Of a stretch of DNA of 64,000 nt, positions 25,659 to 33,798 are shown piece by piece. The first letter of the stretch is position 1, and the number at the start of each line of letters is the position of its first letter. Position numbers and translations under genes: made by a program. The notes under the pieces were generated by a model. That model searched no databases, had not been told where the DNA came from, and worked only from the letters and a program-made list of their open reading frames with translations. This stretch comes from Georgenia soli. Its GTDB lineage: Bacteria > Actinomycetota > Actinomycetes > Actinomycetales > Actinomycetaceae. Where the stretch lies: positions 930,001 through 994,000 of the forward strand of contig NZ_PDJI01000004.1 of NCBI RefSeq assembly GCF_002563695.1, read 5' to 3'.

Positions 25659-27716
25659 TCAGCCCGCACTGGGCCAGGAGCCGAGATCTTTGATAAAGAT
25701 GTCCGCCACGTTGTTTGTGTCGGCCGGCACCAAGTTATCTGCCACGGACGAGAAGGCCACGAGACGACCGTCGTTCGAGATCGTCGGCGAACTCGAGTAG
25801 CCGTTCCCAGGTGTCCCGTCCAGCGCCGCAGAAGCACGAGTGGTCCGGCCCGCGACGGTGTCTCGCACAAAGACGTCCTTCATGGCGGATGACTCCTGTG
25901 GGAAGTAAGCATGCCCCTGGTTGGTGAAAACAACGAACCGGCCGTCAGCAGAGAGATCGGCTTCCCGCGCCGGATTCACGGACTGTTGTCCGGCAGGACC
26001 GACGGAGACCCGAGCGCTCCTTCCTGAACGAGCGTCGAAAAGGTAAGCATCCTCGTAACCGTTCGTATCCATCGGATCGAGTTGGAGAGTGGACACGAAG
26101 AGGACGAACCGACCGTCAGCGCTAATACCCGCCAGACTCAAATGATCCGCTTGCCCCGAAATCTGAGTTCCGTCGTGCGCGACGGTAGCCCGCTTGACGG
26201 CACCTGTTCCCCGATCGAGAACGAAAATGTCGGGAGCCTCGTTGGTGTCCCCCGGGATCTCCGGTGCTGTAGAGACAAACGCGACGTATCCCCCGTCGGC
26301 CGACAACAGAGGCGAATGGCGTGCCGCTGCCGGTCCATCCGCAGCGACCGGCTCGGCCAGGAACTCCTCCTCTTCGGTGACGAGGTCGCGGACCACAAGA
26401 CTGGAGGGCGGCGCCCCGGGACCACTCTCCCTCGAGGCGCGATAGACGAGCCACCGTCCGTCTGGGGACAGTGAGGGCTGACTTCCCTCCAGCCGCCGGA
26501 CCTGGTCCGGGTCCGTGTCGTTCCATAGAATCACCGTGCCCTGCTTCTCCACAGCAAGGCGCGAACCATCGTCTGAGAGCGATATGGGACCGGCGTAGGT
26601 GAGGTCGAGGCATCGCGCATCTTCCCTCAGACATTGGGTGTGCCCCGTCTGCAGGTCGCGAACGTATGCGAATGGGTAGCCCAAAGCAGTCACACCATCT
26701 GCCAGGCCTGAGGCATAGGAGTAGAAGGCGACATGTCTGCCGTCCCCAGCGATCACCGGCCGTTGGGAATCCCACGCGGCCTGCCCACCGTCGACTTTCA
26801 GCGATACGCGATCGACCCTGCCCGTCCCAACCCTCGGAGGCGGCGCAGTGCCTTGAATACGGCGAACACCGATAGTCTGTCCGCCTTGCCCGTCCCAGTT
26901 GCCGACGAGTGCCTGATCAGTCGCTCTGCCAAAGGAGAAGACGCGGTCCGCCGAACCAGAACCGATCTCGTACTTGACGTGGTAAACGTTGCCGCGGCGG
27001 ACGGCGAAGCTGTCACGTCCTCCGGATCGCCACGAACCGACGAGCACTTCGTCGCTCGATCGGCCGTACACGAAGACCCGATCGGCAATTCCTGATGAGA
27101 TGGAATTCCGAACGTAGAAGACACTCCCACGGCGGACCGCCAGGGTATCGGTGCCATTCCCGTCCCAGTCCCCCACGAACACCTCGTCGTTCGCCTTGCC
27201 ATAGATGATGATCTTGTCAGCGGGCCCCGACGTGTTGGTGTTCCGGAGGTGGTACGCGTTCCCCCTGCGTACGGCAAATGTGTCAACGCCGTCCCCGTCC
27301 CAGTCGCCGCTGAGAACAACATCGCCAGCTCGGCCGAAAGTGAAGGAGAAGTCCTGAGTTCCGGCGTGGCGATAACTGAGGGCGATGTTGCTTCCCCTGC
27401 GGAGCGCCAACGTGTCCCGTGATGGCATCCCAGACGCACTCCGCTTCCACACCCCCGCGAAGATATGATCGGTTGGGGTCGCGTACCTATACGTGAGAGC
27501 GGCCGGGCCACCAAGTTGGTCGGCGAGATAAACGACAGACTCGAGCTCTGACGTCGACGCTGTTGCGCCCAATGATCGTAGCCCGACGCGCGTCGTGGCC
27601 TCAGCCCCATGTACGGAGGTCGTTCCGACGGTCGCAATCAAGACACTAAGCGTGGCCATACCAACCGCCGCCATGACCGCAGGTTTGAGTCGATACGGCG
27701 AGAGCGCACGAAGCAT
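25659..27716 (-). CDS. Secreted protein with FG-GAP-like N-terminal and WD40/TolB-like C-terminal propellers
   Basis: A 685-aa protein. A signal-type hydrophobic N-terminus (about 13-37) precedes about five repeats of the GDWDGDGVDTFAVRRGN / YGKANDEVFVGDWDGNG type (about 80-290). The second half (about 310-685) has WD40/PD40 blades (SLSDDGSRLAVE, SLSPDGRWLVYRAS, LSADGGYVAFVSTAPEIPGD, SADGRFVVFTN). No enzyme motif is seen; a binding or adhesive surface role is likely. The DNA is visibly less GC-rich than the neighbouring rml genes and uses more A/T-ending codons, suggesting acquisition. It is inserted between rfbA and rfbD, and its stop faces rfbA across a hairpin. Confidence 0.82.
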   Translation of the reverse strand: MLRALSPYRLKPAVMAAVGMATLSVLIATVGTTSVHGAEATTRVGLRSLGATASTSELESVVYLADQLGGPAALTYRYATPTDHIFAGVWKRSASGMPSRDTLALRRGSNIALSYRHAGTQDFSFTFGRAGDVVLSGDWDGDGVDTFAVRRGNAYHLRNTNTSGPADKIIIYGKANDEVFVGDWDGNGTDTLAVRRGSVFYVRNSISSGIADRVFVYGRSSDEVLVGSWRSGGRDSFAVRRGNVYHVKYEIGSGSADRVFSFGRATDQALVGNWDGQGGQTIGVRRIQGTAPPPRVGTGRVDRVSLKVDGGQAAWDSQRPVIAGDGRHVAFYSYASGLADGVTALGYPFAYVRDLQTGHTQCLREDARCLDLTYAGPISLSDDGSRLAVEKQGTVILWNDTDPDQVRRLEGSQPSLSPDGRWLVYRASRESGPGAPPSSLVVRDLVTEEEEFLAEPVAADGPAAARHSPLLSADGGYVAFVSTAPEIPGDTNEAPDIFVLDRGTGAVKRATVAHDGTQISGQADHLSLAGISADGRFVLFVSTLQLDPMDTNGYEDAYLFDARSGRSARVSVGPAGQQSVNPAREADLSADGRFVVFTNQGHAYFPQESSAMKDVFVRDTVAGRTTRASAALDGTPGNGYSSSPTISNDGRLVAFSSVADNLVPADTNNVADIFIKDLGSWPSAG

Positions 27717-27823
27717 GGTGGATCTTCCCGTCGAGCTTTCAGATAACGCCTCAGGTTAGAACCAACTGGAACCCTTTGAGAGCGGAATTCGACCGTATCT
27801 GTCTTCCAGGTATGGAGTGCTGC

Positions 27824-28669
27824 CTATCCGAGAACCGCCGGAGCAGCAGCGTGCCAGCGCTGAGCCCAGTGCCCAATCGGCTTGATCCCAGCCCGATCGA
27901 GGGCTGCATGTCCGAGCACGGAGTAACTAGGCCGGGGGGCCGGTCGAACGAAGGCGTGAGACGTCGTCTCCCTCACCATCTCAGGGTCCTTCCCAAGCGC
28001 CTCGACGATCGCCCGGGTGAAACCGTGCCAGGAGACCTGCCCCGACGACGTGGCGTGGTACGTCCCGGCCGGCACCTGCGCGTCGACCAGGCGGACAACG
28101 AGGTCGGCGACGTCCGCGGTCCAGGTGGGCTGCCCCAACTGGTCGGAGACGACCTGGAGCTCGGGCCGCTCGCCCGCCAGCCGTGCCATCGTCTTGGGGA
28201 AGCACCCGCCGTGGGCGCCGTACAGCCATGCGGTGCGAACGACGAGATGGTCAGGGTTCTCGGCGCGCACGGCCCATTCCCCGGCCACCTTGGTGCGGCC
28301 GTACGCGGAGCGCGGCGCTAGCGCCGCGTCCTCGGCGTACGGCTCGTCGGCCTGCCCGTCGAACACGTAGTCGGTCGAGATCTGGACCATGCGCGCCCCC
28401 GCCTCCCGGGCGGCCCGGGCGAGCAGCTGCGGCGCCACGGCGTTGAGGTCGAAGGCGGCGGCCTCCTGCGCCTCGGCGTCGTCCACGGCGGTCCAGGCCG
28501 CGCAGTTGACGACCACGTCCACGTCCCGCACTTCCCGGGCCACCGCGCCGGCGTCCGTGACGTCCAGGTCGGAGCGCCCGAGCGCCCGCACCTGCTGCCC
28601 ATCCCCCGCCAGCCGTTTCACCAGGTCCGTGCCGAGCATCCCCGCCGCTCCTGTGACGATCCACCTCAT
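27824..28669 (-). CDS. rfbD: dTDP-4-dehydrorhamnose reductase (RmlD/RfbD)
   Basis: A 281-aa short-chain dehydrogenase/reductase with a Rossmann loop VTGAAGMLGTDL at the N-terminus, the family motif QISTDYVFDG, and catalytic Tyr/Lys in YGRTKVAGE. C-terminal GTYHATSSGQVSWHGFTRAI is typical of RmlD. It reduces dTDP-4-dehydro-L-rhamnose with NAD(P)H, the last step to dTDP-L-rhamnose. The start has GGAGGTAG just upstream. The gene is divergent from rfbC (150 bases apart). The upstream frame to 29251 is the antisense shadow of rfbC. Confidence 0.96.
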   Translation of the reverse strand: MRWIVTGAAGMLGTDLVKRLAGDGQQVRALGRSDLDVTDAGAVAREVRDVDVVVNCAAWTAVDDAEAQEAAAFDLNAVAPQLLARAAREAGARMVQISTDYVFDGQADEPYAEDAALAPRSAYGRTKVAGEWAVRAENPDHLVVRTAWLYGAHGGCFPKTMARLAGERPELQVVSDQLGQPTWTADVADLVVRLVDAQVPAGTYHATSSGQVSWHGFTRAIVEALGKDPEMVRETTSHAFVRPAPRPSYSVLGHAALDRAGIKPIGHWAQRWHAAAPAVLG

Positions 28670-28776
28670 GCGTCTACCTCCGTCGTTCCCGTTCGCTCCC
28701 GCGAGCCTAGCGCCGGGCCCGACGGACCCCGCACCGGGCGTCGTGGTCGCCCTCGGCGCCGCGCGGTGGGCCCGGC

Positions 28777-28782
28777 TAGGGT
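28777..28782 (+). promoter_or_regulatory. Possible -10 box for rfbC
   Basis: TAGGGT lies 37 bases before GTG 28820 in the divergent rfbD-rfbC gap; this would give a leader of about 30 bases that includes the AAGGAG ribosome site. Confidence 0.35.
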
Positions 28783-28819
28783 TGCCGAGCACATCCGAAC
28801 GCGAAGAAGGAGTTGCTCC

Positions 28820-29437
28820 GTGGAGTTCCGAGAGCTGAAGGTCCCTGGCGCGTGGGAGATCACGCCGAAACAGTTCGGCGACTCCCGCGGGGTTTTCCTG
28901 GAAGCCTTCAAGGAGGGCCCCTTCGTCGAGTCGGTCGGCCACGCGCTTGACCTTCGGCAGGCGAACTCGTCGGTCTCCGCCGCAGGCGTGGTGCGCGGCA
29001 TCCACTTCGCCGACGTGCCGCCCTCGCAGGCCAAGTACGTCATGTGCCCGCGCGGCGCCGTCCTCGACGTGGTCGTCGACATCCGGGTCGGCTCCCCGAC
29101 CTTCGGGCAGTGGGACACGGTCCTGCTCGACGACACCGACCGCCGCGCCATCTACATCTCCGAGGGCCTCGGCCACGCCTTCTGCGCCCTGGAGGACGAC
29201 TCGACCGTCGTCTACCTGTGCTCGGCGCCCTACGCCCCCGGCCGCGAGCATGGCATCGACCCGCTCGACGAGGCGGTCGGCATCGCGTGGCCGTCCGAGG
29301 ACCGGGCCGGCCGACCGCTGGAGCTGCTGCTGTCGGACAAGGACAGCGCCGCACCGGGGCTCAGGGAGGCCGAGGAGCAGGGGTTGCTGCCCCGCTATGA
29401 CGCCGTCCAGGAGTACATCGCCACGCTGCGCCGCTGA
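28820..29437 (+). CDS. rfbC: dTDP-4-dehydrorhamnose 3,5-epimerase (RmlC/RfbC)
   Basis: A 205-aa cupin-fold enzyme. It has the signature FGDSRGVFLEAF, the catalytic His H62 in VRGIHFAD, KYVMCPRGAVLDVVVDIR, EGLGHAFCALED and YLCSAPYAPGREHGIDPLD. It epimerises C3 and C5 of dTDP-4-dehydro-6-deoxyglucose. GTG 28820 is supported by AAGGAG 7 bases upstream and by the family start. Its stop shares one base with the ATG of the downstream glycosyltransferase (TGATG), so rhamnose supply and a probable rhamnosyltransferase are co-translated. Confidence 0.96.
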   Translation: MEFRELKVPGAWEITPKQFGDSRGVFLEAFKEGPFVESVGHALDLRQANSSVSAAGVVRGIHFADVPPSQAKYVMCPRGAVLDVVVDIRVGSPTFGQWDTVLLDDTDRRAIYISEGLGHAFCALEDDSTVVYLCSAPYAPGREHGIDPLDEAVGIAWPSEDRAGRPLELLLSDKDSAAPGLREAEEQGLLPRYDAVQEYIATLRR

Positions 29438-30354
29438 TGCCCGGGACGCCCCGAGTCGTCGCCGTCGTCGTGACGTACCAGCCGGACGTCACGCTGACCG
29501 CGCCGTTGCTGCTCGCCCTGGCCGACCAGTGCGCCGATGTCCTCGTCGTGGACAACGGCTCGGAGCCGAGCCGCGGGGAGCGGCTGCGGGCGGCGTGCGC
29601 GGCCGCCGGCGCCGAGCTGGTCGAGCTGGGTCGCAACGAGGGCATCGCCCGGGCCCAGAACATTGGGATCGCCCGCGCGCTCGACGGCGGCGCTGACGCG
29701 GTGCTGCTCTCGGACCAGGACTCGCTGCCGGCCACGGACATGGTGGAGCGGCTCCTGGACGGCCTCGACAGGGCGACGGCGCGCGGACGTGCGGTGGCCG
29801 CCGTCGGCCCGGTGTCCACCGACACCCGCTCGGCGACGGAGCAGATGGTCTATGTCTCCCGCACGTGGGGCCCGCGGCGGGCGCGGCCGGAGGAGAGCCG
29901 GGACGGGCTCGTCGAGGCGGCCTTCCTCATCGCCTCCGGCTGCCTGGTCACGACGGCGGCGCTGCGGGACGTCGGCCCGATGAACGAGGAGTGGTTCATC
30001 GACCATGTCGACCTCGAGTGGGGCCTTCGCGCCCGTCGGGCGGGCTACGCGCTGTTCGCGGTCACCGGCGCCCGGCTCGACCACGAGCTCGGCGACCGGC
30101 TCGCGAAGATCCCGGGCCGGGCCCAGGAGGTGCACGTCCACTCTCCCGTCCGGACGTACTTCATCTCCCGAAACACGGTGCTCCTCGTCCGGTCCGGCCT
30201 GATGGGCTGGCGCTGGAGCGTGGGCTACGTCGTGTGGCTCATGAAATACGTCGCGTTCAACGTCGTCGTCCCCGCGGAGCGCGTGCGGCGGGCGACTCTC
30301 ATGACCCGTGGCCTGCGCGACGGTCTACTCGGCCGCACCGGCCCCCTCAGATAG
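29437..30354 (+). CDS. GT2 glycosyltransferase, rhamnosyltransferase-like
   Basis: A 305-aa GT-A enzyme of family 2: N-terminal nucleotide-binding start VVAVVVTYQPD, VVDNGSEPSRGE, RNEGIARAQNIGIARA, metal-site region LLSDQDSLP, and the acceptor-side motif NEEWFIDHVDLEWGLRARRAGY. The layout and the IDHVDLEW motif match the rhamnosyltransferase group that uses dTDP-L-rhamnose. Translational coupling with rfbC supports that donor. A C-terminal hydrophobic patch near WSVGYVVWLMKYVAF suggests membrane association. It faces the convergent gene at 30383 across 28 bases with no terminator. Confidence 0.87.
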   Translation: MPGTPRVVAVVVTYQPDVTLTAPLLLALADQCADVLVVDNGSEPSRGERLRAACAAAGAELVELGRNEGIARAQNIGIARALDGGADAVLLSDQDSLPATDMVERLLDGLDRATARGRAVAAVGPVSTDTRSATEQMVYVSRTWGPRRARPEESRDGLVEAAFLIASGCLVTTAALRDVGPMNEEWFIDHVDLEWGLRARRAGYALFAVTGARLDHELGDRLAKIPGRAQEVHVHSPVRTYFISRNTVLLVRSGLMGWRWSVGYVVWLMKYVAFNVVVPAERVRRATLMTRGLRDGLLGRTGPLR

Positions 30355-30382
30355 GGAGCGGTCAGCCGGTTAGGGGTCGCCC

Positions 30383-31327
30383 TCAGGAGGCGGTGGCCCG
30401 TCCGAGCCGCCGCGAGCGGTGCCGCACGTCGGCGGAGGCGACAAGGCCGAGCAGAAAGTCGGCCGCGGTCAGAAGGACGCGGGAGAGCAGGACGGTGACG
30501 ACGACGGAGCCTGCGCCGAGGTGCCCGGCGAGCGCGACGGCGAGAACGGCCTCCCGCACCCCGACGCCCGCGGGGACGACCACGACGACAAAGCCGATGG
30601 TCCAGGCCAGCGCGTAGCCGCCCGCGGCCAGGGCGAAGGTCTCGAGCGACCTCGGGGCACCCAGCGCCGAGATCACGAGCCACACCTGCACGCCCGCGAG
30701 CACCCACCCGAGCAGGGCCCAGAGCGCGGAAGCGGCGACACCCCGGACGCTCACCGGCTTCTCGAGCGGCGGACGGCGCGTCAGCCGCAGCGCGACCGAC
30801 AGCAGCCTATTCAGCACCGGCGGCACGAGCAGCAGCACGAGAACAGGGAGGAACCACGCGACCCAGCCGTACTCGCCGGCGAGCTCGGCCGGTCCGACGG
30901 CGAGGGCAGCGGCCGCCAGTATCATCGCCGTCACGATGGAGACGAGGATGGCAACCATCATGACCGAGATCGACCGTCTCCGCGGGATCCGCAGGTCCGT
31001 GCCCATCTCGGCCGCGGCCAGGAAGTTCCACACGCCGCCGGGAAGGTACTTCCCCAGCTGCGAGACGAAGAACAGCCCGGAGGCCTCGCGGACGGTGAGC
31101 GCCGAGCCCATGTCGTGCAGGACTGCGCGCCAGGACATCATGGTGACGAAGACGTAGCCGACGCCGACGGCGAGGCTGAAAGCGACCGTCGTCGGCGGGA
31201 TGGATGCCAGCGCCGCGCTGACCTGCTCCCACTGGCCGACCACAGCCCAAACCGCCGCGCCCAGCGCGACGGCGACGAAGCCCTTGCGAACCCACGGGGA
31301 CCGCAGCAACTGAAGGACCCGGCTCAT
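30383..31327 (-). CDS. LPG-synthase-type integral membrane protein (UPF0104 / flippase-like)
   Basis: A 314-aa polytopic protein with about eight TM segments and the family hallmarks SQLGKYLPGGVWNF and PAGVGVREAVLAVALAGHLGAG. These match the membrane domain of lysylphosphatidylglycerol synthases (PF03706); the soluble aminoacyltransferase half is absent. Stand-alone members occur in glycan loci, where a lipid-linked sugar or lipid flipping role has been suggested. Its ATG overlaps the stop of the GT4 gene upstream by four bases, last in a three-gene minus-strand operon with GT4 and a DPM1-like GT2. A role in moving a polyprenyl-linked sugar is inference. Confidence 0.85.
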   Translation of the reverse strand: MSRVLQLLRSPWVRKGFVAVALGAAVWAVVGQWEQVSAALASIPPTTVAFSLAVGVGYVFVTMMSWRAVLHDMGSALTVREASGLFFVSQLGKYLPGGVWNFLAAAEMGTDLRIPRRRSISVMMVAILVSIVTAMILAAAALAVGPAELAGEYGWVAWFLPVLVLLLVPPVLNRLLSVALRLTRRPPLEKPVSVRGVAASALWALLGWVLAGVQVWLVISALGAPRSLETFALAAGGYALAWTIGFVVVVVPAGVGVREAVLAVALAGHLGAGSVVVTVLLSRVLLTAADFLLGLVASADVRHRSRRLGRATAS

Positions 31328-32427
31328 CGGGTGAGCACCTCGACCAGCGGCTCGGTCACTGCCCGCGCGGTGAAGCGCTCCCGCGCGCGGCGGGCGCCAG
31401 CCCGGCGCACGTCGGCGAGCGTCGCCGGGTCACCGGCGAGAGCCGCGAGCGCGTTCGCGAGCGCCTCGGCGTCGCCCGGCGGGACGAGCACAGCGTCGTC
31501 CCCGAGGGCGCGTCGCTGCGGCTCCGTGTCGCTCGTGACCACGACGCACCCCGCCGCGGCCCCTTGGTAGACCTTGTTGGGCACCACATTGAGCGCCTTG
31601 GCGGTAGTGCCGAAAATGCCGAGGCACACGTCGTGGGACGCCACGAGGGCGGGCAGCTCAGCGCCGTCGACCCAGCCCTGCCAGGTGACGCTGGGCAGCC
31701 CGTCGACCTGGGCGTGCACGGCGTCGGAGTCCTGCCCGGCGCCTACGAGGGTGGCGCGGACGTGGACCCCGCGGTCATGGAGAATGCGCAGCGCCTCGCC
31801 GACGACCCGGGTTCCCTGGAGAGGGGTGAACAGGCCGAAGAAGACCACGGAGAGCGGGTTCACGCCTTCCCGCTCGGGCGCCCCAGGGGCCTCGAACCAA
31901 CTGCTAGTGGCGCCGACCGGCACGACGACCGTGGAGTCCCGCCGGCGCGCGGGCACCAGCTCGCGATGCTCCGGGGTGTCGACGACGATCACGTCGGCCG
32001 CGCCGAGCGCCAGGCTGTCCAGCAGGCCAAGCAGACGGGTACGGAGACCGTCGCCGGCACCGCGGTCGCGTGCCGTGCCGGCCGCGAAGATCAGGTGGTC
32101 CAGCACGATCTGCGCCCGGGGGAAAAGCAGCCGCGCCAGGAGCACGTCGAAGTGCCCGAGGTATCCGACGAGAACGTGCGTGGGGCGCTGTGCGCCGCGA
32201 AGCCTGACCGCCCGGAGCGCCAGCACGCTCCACCGACGCAGAAGCCTGCCGACGAACCGGGGCAGCGACGCGGGGTTCTGCAGGAACGAGACCCGCTGCG
32301 CCGTCGACAGTCCCAGCGGCTCGACGATCTCGCTGACCGGCAGTCCGTGCTCACGCAGGCCGTCGATCAGTACCTGGACCCTGGGGTGCGCCTTGACGTC
32401 GTACGTCCCGAAGGCCAGCACCCTCAC
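31324..32427 (-). CDS. GT4-type glycosyltransferase
   Basis: A 367-aa GT-B enzyme starting MRVLAFGTYDVKAHPRVQVL. It has the C-terminal donor half with NPLSVVFFGLFTPLQGTRVV, VTWQGWVDGAELPALVAS, the nucleotide-site acidic region GIFGTTAKALNVVPNKVYQGAAAGCVVVTSD and a Glu/Gly-rich tail. Donor and acceptor are unknown. GTG 32427 overlaps the stop of the preceding GT2 by four bases and its own stop overlaps the next ATG by four bases, placing it in the middle of a tight operon. Confidence 0.87.
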   Translation of the reverse strand: MRVLAFGTYDVKAHPRVQVLIDGLREHGLPVSEIVEPLGLSTAQRVSFLQNPASLPRFVGRLLRRWSVLALRAVRLRGAQRPTHVLVGYLGHFDVLLARLLFPRAQIVLDHLIFAAGTARDRGAGDGLRTRLLGLLDSLALGAADVIVVDTPEHRELVPARRRDSTVVVPVGATSSWFEAPGAPEREGVNPLSVVFFGLFTPLQGTRVVGEALRILHDRGVHVRATLVGAGQDSDAVHAQVDGLPSVTWQGWVDGAELPALVASHDVCLGIFGTTAKALNVVPNKVYQGAAAGCVVVTSDTEPQRRALGDDAVLVPPGDAEALANALAALAGDPATLADVRRAGARRARERFTARAVTEPLVEVLTR

Positions 32428-33545
32428 CGCTGCGGGACCGTCTCGCCGTCCAGGGGCACGACGGTCTCGCCGGTCGCCGTCGTCGCCGGGCGAGCGCCGG
32501 GGACCGCGTCCGCCGGGGCAAAGAGCCGCGCCCCGGGCCTGTCGGGGAGGAGGTACGGCTCGCGTGCCTGCCCGTCACCGGCCGGGAAGCGGGCGACCTC
32601 CGTAGGCGGCCGGTACTGCATCTCCTTGAGCCGCTCCAGCGACTCCTCGAGGAGGACCCGGTTCGTGCGCAGCAGGTCGGCGATGACGAGGAGCGCGAAG
32701 CTCAGCAGCGCACCGACCAGCATCGCGGTGCCGAAGATCAGCGACTGCACGTGGCCACTCGCGGTGCCCATGAGCCAGAACACCAGGAAGCGTACGAACG
32801 GGATCAGGGCGGCGACGAGCATGATCGTCCCCAGTCCGCCGAGCACGATGTGCGGCTTGAACATGAGGTAGGACCGGGTGATCGCCGTGCCGGACTTGAA
32901 CATGTGCTGCCAGATGTTCTTGAACAGACGCGATTCACGGGTCTTCGCGTTGGTGGTGATCGGGAGCGACTCGATGCGCAGGCGCTTGTTGCCGGCCTGG
33001 ATGATCGTCTCCATGCAGTAACTGAACTGCGTGACGACATTCAGCCGGATTAGCGCCGCCTTGGAGTAGGCGCGGAAGCCGCTCGCGGCGTCAGGGAGGT
33101 CTGTCCCCGCCGCGACGTTGACGACCTCGGACCCAACCTTCTGCATCGCCTTCTTGAACGGAGAGAAGTGCTCGATCTTCGACGTCTGCCTGTCTGCGAT
33201 GACGACGTCTGCCTCGCCGCGGACGATGGGCTGAACAAGATCCGTGATCCTCGCCTGCGGGTACTGGTTATCCCCGTCGGTGTTCACCACGATGTCCGCG
33301 CCGTGCGCTAGCGCGTAGTCGACGCCGTCGCGGAACGACCGGGCGAGGCCCATGTTGCGCGCGTGCCGCACGAAGTGGGTCACTCCGTGCTCACGTGCCA
33401 CCTCGATCGTCCGATCGGTCGAACCGTCGTCAACGACGAGGATCTCCACCGAGTCAACCCCGGGGATCTCGCGCGGGATGGAGCGAAGAACGAGAGGCAG
33501 CGTCTCTTCCTCGTTGAGGCAAGGGACCTGAACGAACAACTTCAT
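32424..33545 (-). CDS. GT2 glycosyltransferase, DPM1/GtrB-like, with C-terminal membrane segments
   Basis: A 373-aa protein. The N-terminal GT2 domain shows QVPCLNEEETLPLVLRSIP, ILVVDDGSTDRTIEVARE, VNTDGDNQYP (metal site) and ADVVIADRQT; residues about 265-320 contain two TM helices (HIVLGGLGTIMLVAALIPF and FGTAMLVGALLSFALLVIA). This architecture is that of polyprenyl-phosphate glycosyltransferases such as DPM1 and GtrB, which make lipid-linked sugar donors used outside the membrane. ATG 33545 is chosen: AAGGAA is upstream and the 49 extra codons before it are not family-like. It lies downstream of a DUF2142 gene, a candidate GT-C partner. Confidence 0.87.
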   Translation of the reverse strand: MKLFVQVPCLNEEETLPLVLRSIPREIPGVDSVEILVVDDGSTDRTIEVAREHGVTHFVRHARNMGLARSFRDGVDYALAHGADIVVNTDGDNQYPQARITDLVQPIVRGEADVVIADRQTSKIEHFSPFKKAMQKVGSEVVNVAAGTDLPDAASGFRAYSKAALIRLNVVTQFSYCMETIIQAGNKRLRIESLPITTNAKTRESRLFKNIWQHMFKSGTAITRSYLMFKPHIVLGGLGTIMLVAALIPFVRFLVFWLMGTASGHVQSLIFGTAMLVGALLSFALLVIADLLRTNRVLLEESLERLKEMQYRPPTEVARFPAGDGQAREPYLLPDRPGARLFAPADAVPGARPATTATGETVVPLDGETVPQR

Positions 33546-33798
33546 TGCTTTCCTTAGGAGTGGGGCCTTCAGTTCCCGTGGACCAAGACCGTCCACGTGT
33601 GGCGGGAACGCGACTTGCTCACCCAAGCAAGCGAGACTACCCCGCCTTGCCAGCGAAGTCACCGTTGAGAGCTGCTTCGAGACGTGGCTCACTCACTCAA
33701 GAATTCCACCAAACCGCGGCCTGGCTCGTGCTGCGGATGGAACAACGGAGCGATGGAAATTCCGATCGACTTGCCTCCTCGATCATACTCTCGGAGAT

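Noticed and set aside
30419..31570. Plus-strand frame of 383 codons
   Set aside because: Antisense to the flippase-like and GT4 genes; highly charged low-complexity product typical of a shadow.
32424..33692. Longer start (33692) for the DPM1-like GT2 gene
   Set aside because: The 49 extra residues are not family-like, while ATG 33545 has a ribosome site and begins the GT2 fold.
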